Assembly: GCA_964626565.1 (NCBI GenBank)
Contig: CAZVFX010000212.1
Location: 1 to 7,558 of the forward strand
From: CAZVFX01 sp964626565
GTDB lineage: Bacteria > Myxococcota_A > UBA9042 > CAIXZC01
Length of the DNA stretch: 7,558 bases
Direction of reading: 5' to 3'
The notes beneath the pieces are model-generated. The model made no database searches. It saw nothing but the letters and a program-made list of their open reading frames with translations, and was not told the origin of the DNA. The position numbers and the translations under genes are program-made. This document shows positions 5,500 to 7,558 of the stretch, in pieces; positions within the stretch are counted from its first letter, which is position 1, and each line of letters begins with the position of its first letter.

Positions 5500-7386
5500 A
5501 TGAGGAAGTTGCTCACAATCACGTTGCTGACAGTCACCATGGCCGGGTGCGGCATGGTGGACAGTCACGGCCTCACCTGGGTGAGGACCATCGGCGAAGA
5601 GGGCGGCGAGGTCGCCCGAGACAACGTGCAACTCATAGTGCCTGAAGGTGCGGTGATGACCGACACGGTCTTTACCATAGAGCCGGCCCCTAGCGTTCCG
5701 CAAGGGAACATCGGCCCGGCTTACATGCTCGCCCCGGACAACGTGGAGTTTCTTACTCCACTGTCCATCGTTTTTTCTCTCGCTCGGGAAGATCTCCCGG
5801 ATGGTGTGGAGTACGACAATCTTCGCCTGGCCACCGTGGACGGTGACAGTTGGAAGGTGCTGGCTACCAGCGTGCCCGACGAAGAAGCTGGCACGGTGAC
5901 CGGCGAAGTGACTCACTTCAGCATCTGGGGGGTCTTCCCTATTCCTCCTCCTTTGACTTGCGAGGAGATCGATTGTGACGATGGCGATGCGTGCACCAAC
6001 GACTCTTGCGAGGAAGGGGAGTGCAGCCATGAGGTGATTCCCGAGTGTTGCGTCCCGGAAGAGGAGATCTGCGACGGCAAAGACAACAACTGCGACGGCG
6101 AGGTCGACGAAGGATGCCCTGACCCGTGTGACAACATAGATTGCGACGACGGCGATGAGTGCACCGACGATAGCTGTGTGGAAGGGGAGTGCGTCCACGT
6201 AACGGTGCCCGAATGCTGTATTCCGGAACCCGAAATTTGCGACGGCAAGGACAACAATTGTAACGGCGTTGCCGACGAAGGCGACGTGTGTGTGGTGGAA
6301 GGGTGTGACCCCGAAAACGCCGACTTGTGCGACGACGGAGACCCGTGCACTATAGACTTCTGCGTGGAAGGCGGCTGCATCCACGAACCCGACCCCGGCT
6401 GCTGCATCAACCAACTCGAACTGTGCGACGGCATCGACAACAACTGCAACGACCTGGTGGACGAAGGCTTCGCCAACATCGACGGCGACCCGTTGGCCGA
6501 CTGCGTGGACGACGACGACGACGGCGACGGCATCCTGGATGATTTGGACAACTGCATCACCGTCATGAATGGCGGCCAGTGGGACGAAGACCTGGACGGT
6601 GCGGGTGATGCGTGCGACGAAGATGCAGATGATGACGGCGCGGCCAACGCCGATGACTGCGCTCCCCTGGATGACAAGTCTCACCCGGGGGCAGAGGAGC
6701 AGTGCGATTTTGTGGACAACGACTGCGACGGCCTGGTGGACGAGGATTTTCCGGAAGGATGTACGGTGACCGAAGACGTGGACTCGGACGGAATCTTAGG
6801 AGCCTACGACAATTGTCCTGAAGTTCCTAACCCCTCCCAGCTCGACCTGGACGGGGACGGCCTGGGGAACGAGTGCGACCCGGACGACGACGACGACGGC
6901 GACCCCGATGTCACCGATTGCGAGCCCTCAGACGCCAATTCCTATTCGGGCGCAGGTGAAGAATGCGACGGCATCGACAACAACTGCGACGGCGCGGTGG
7001 ACGAAGGATTCCTGGACGCGGACAACAACGGCGAGGCCGACTGCGTGCAGATACAGGATGATGGGGACGGTGTGCCCGACGCAGAAGACAATTGCCCCCT
7101 GGTTGCCAATCCCGGCCAGGAGGACAACGACCTGGACGGACTGGGCGACGCATGCGACGCGGATGATGACGAGGACGAGACTCTCGATACGGACGATTGC
7201 GACCCGTTCGATCCGGAGGTCTACCCCGGCGCGCCGGAACTGTGCGACGGCAAAGACAACGATTGTAACGAGACCGCCGACGACGGGGACGCGGACGCGG
7301 ACTGCGACGACGGGGACGAGTGCACCACAGACCTGTGCGATCCGGAGGAAGGATGTACTCACACGCCCATTGAGGGGTGTGGATAG
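5500..7386 (+). CDS. Lipoprotein with ZU5-like domain and CTxDxC / MopE / thrombospondin type-3 repeats
   Basis: The 628-residue product starts with a lipoprotein signal: M-R-K, a hydrophobic stretch, and T-M-A-G-C with the probable lipidated Cys at 17. Residues about 32-145 resemble the ZU5-like domain of bacterial surface lipoproteins (E-G-G-E-V at 34-38, V-P-E-G-A-V at 47-52, T-H-F-S-I-W-G at 138-144). A Pro-rich hinge leads into repeats. There are four CTxDxC units (C-D-D-G-D-x-C-T) and six MopE cores (Cys codons at 6070, 6238, 6424, 6703, 6964 and 7243). At least three thrombospondin type-3-like units (D-G-D-G-V-P-D-A-E-D-N-C-P, then L-D-G-L-G-D-A-C-D) lie between the later cores. These families bind Ca2+ in known examples, so a Ca2+-stiffened surface stalk or adhesin is likely. 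It shares MopE and CTxDxC units with the first gene, but lacks that protein's 51-residue array and OB-like end. It ends in a CTxDxC unit followed by G-C-G and has no visible sorting domain. The 110-nt gap means it may have its own promoter. Confidence 0.85.
   Translation: MRKLLTITLLTVTMAGCGMVDSHGLTWVRTIGEEGGEVARDNVQLIVPEGAVMTDTVFTIEPAPSVPQGNIGPAYMLAPDNVEFLTPLSIVFSLAREDLPDGVEYDNLRLATVDGDSWKVLATSVPDEEAGTVTGEVTHFSIWGVFPIPPPLTCEEIDCDDGDACTNDSCEEGECSHEVIPECCVPEEEICDGKDNNCDGEVDEGCPDPCDNIDCDDGDECTDDSCVEGECVHVTVPECCIPEPEICDGKDNNCNGVADEGDVCVVEGCDPENADLCDDGDPCTIDFCVEGGCIHEPDPGCCINQLELCDGIDNNCNDLVDEGFANIDGDPLADCVDDDDDGDGILDDLDNCITVMNGGQWDEDLDGAGDACDEDADDDGAANADDCAPLDDKSHPGAEEQCDFVDNDCDGLVDEDFPEGCTVTEDVDSDGILGAYDNCPEVPNPSQLDLDGDGLGNECDPDDDDDGDPDVTDCEPSDANSYSGAGEECDGIDNNCDGAVDEGFLDADNNGEADCVQIQDDGDGVPDAEDNCPLVANPGQEDNDLDGLGDACDADDDEDETLDTDDCDPFDPEVYPGAPELCDGKDNDCNETADDGDADADCDDGDECTTDLCDPEEGCTHTPIEGCG
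6418..7290 (+). repeat. Alternating MopE and thrombospondin type-3 units with 279-bp spacing
   Basis: MopE cores start at 6418, 6697, 6958 and 7237. Their spacings are 279, 261 and 279 bp, with a thrombospondin type-3-like stretch between each pair. The 24 bases at 6424-6447 and 6964-6987 are identical, which suggests duplication of a two-core block. Two (GAC)5 runs (6508-6522 and 6883-6897) encode Asp clusters at equivalent places. Confidence 0.75.
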
Positions 7387-7407
7387 AGGCCGGGAGTAGC
7401 ACAAGGC

Positions 7408-7433
7408 GGGTCCAGGGTCAGGGTCCAGGGTCA
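7408..7433 (+). repeat. Perfect 13-bp tandem duplication downstream of the lipoprotein gene
   Basis: GGGTCCAGGGTCA is present twice in a row (7408-7420, 7421-7433). Each unit is itself a near-duplicate of a 6-7 bp half (GGGTCCA / GGGTCA). It matches the degenerate pair at 5406-5431, so the unit belongs to a dispersed intergenic family. Confidence 0.85.
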
Positions 7434-7486
7434 GAGATTTAGCAGCGGGGCTGCAGACAGAACATAACAGTACCCGGAGAGCGAGC

Positions 7487-7517
7487 GACGGGCCTGCGAT
7501 GCGCAGGATCGGCCGTC
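7487..7517 (+). other. GC-rich interrupted hairpin in the 3' non-coding region
   Basis: CCTGCG (7493-7498) and CGCAGG (7502-7507) pair around a 3-nt loop. GACGG (7487-7491) and CCGTC (7513-7517) add an outer stem across an asymmetric internal loop. No T-run follows. It could be a transcript 3'-end structure or a REP-like palindrome. A smaller perfect stem, GCAGC/GCTGC, lies at 7442-7454. The rest of 7387-7558 shows no gene on either strand. Confidence 0.4.
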
Positions 7518-7529
7518 TACGGAGAGCTG

Positions 7530-7555
7530 TGAGCAGTGAGCGGTGAGCGGTGAGC
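7530..7555 (+). repeat. 7-bp tandem repeat TGAGCRG at the window end
   Basis: TGAGCAG (7530-7536) is followed by TGAGCGG (7537-7543), TGAGCGG (7544-7550) and a partial TGAGC (7551-7555). It is a simple-sequence array of at least 3.7 units and may continue in altered form beyond the window. Confidence 0.8.
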
Positions 7556-7558
7556 TTG

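Noticed and set aside
5476..6684. 402-codon open frame on the minus strand
   Set aside because: It mirrors the Asp/Cys-rich repeats of the lipoprotein gene; the biased codons (GAC, GGC, TGC) keep the opposite frame free of stops. Its Val/Ala/His-rich product resembles no protein and there is no ribosome-binding logic.

Overview
All five protein genes read on the + strand and are closely spaced, so the window looks like one transcription unit or two adjoining ones. No RNA gene, transposase, CRISPR array or convincing minus-strand gene was found. The DNA is GC-rich. MopE-type Asp/Cys repeats, CTxDxC repeats, thrombospondin type-3 repeats, a ZU5-like lipoprotein domain and a large ECF sigma network are typical of Myxococcota and related former Deltaproteobacteria (including Bradymonadales-like lineages). 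The host is probably such a Gram-negative bacterium. This is inferred from protein style; no marker gene is present.

Layout: (1) bases 2-2455, a secreted or surface Cys/Asp-rich MopE-type protein, cut off at its 5' end by the window edge, with a strikingly regular 51-residue module array and an OB-like C-terminal domain; (2) 2461-2955, an ECF sigma factor starting 5 nt after the previous stop; (3) 3014-3820, a membrane anti-sigma factor with an N-terminal zinc-binding H-x3-C-x2-C motif, one transmembrane helix and a DUF4384-like domain predicted to face the periplasm; (4) 3821-5389, starting on the base after the anti-sigma stop codon, an exported caspase-family (peptidase C14) protein with intact His118/Cys155, an EF-hand-like loop, a middle beta domain and a C-terminal segment that looks like a small outer-membrane beta-barrel; (5) 5500-7386, a lipoprotein with a ZU5-like domain followed by interleaved CTxDxC, MopE and thrombospondin type-3 repeats. 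The last 172 bases hold no gene but carry short tandem repeats and hairpins.

Working model (inference): the sigma factor is held by its zinc-containing anti-sigma. The anti-sigma's outer domain belongs to a family often found attached to caspases, and it is encoded directly against a periplasmic or outer-membrane caspase. That arrangement suggests an envelope signalling system in which the caspase senses, cleaves or partners with the anti-sigma ectodomain. The two repeat-rich metal-binding surface proteins on either side would be the regulated output, the substrates or the sensed structures. The caspase/sigma pairing is the most interesting part of the window.

Limits: everything rests on reading motifs by eye; no homology search or structure prediction was run. 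The first gene's N-terminus lies outside the window, and promoters could not be assigned with confidence.
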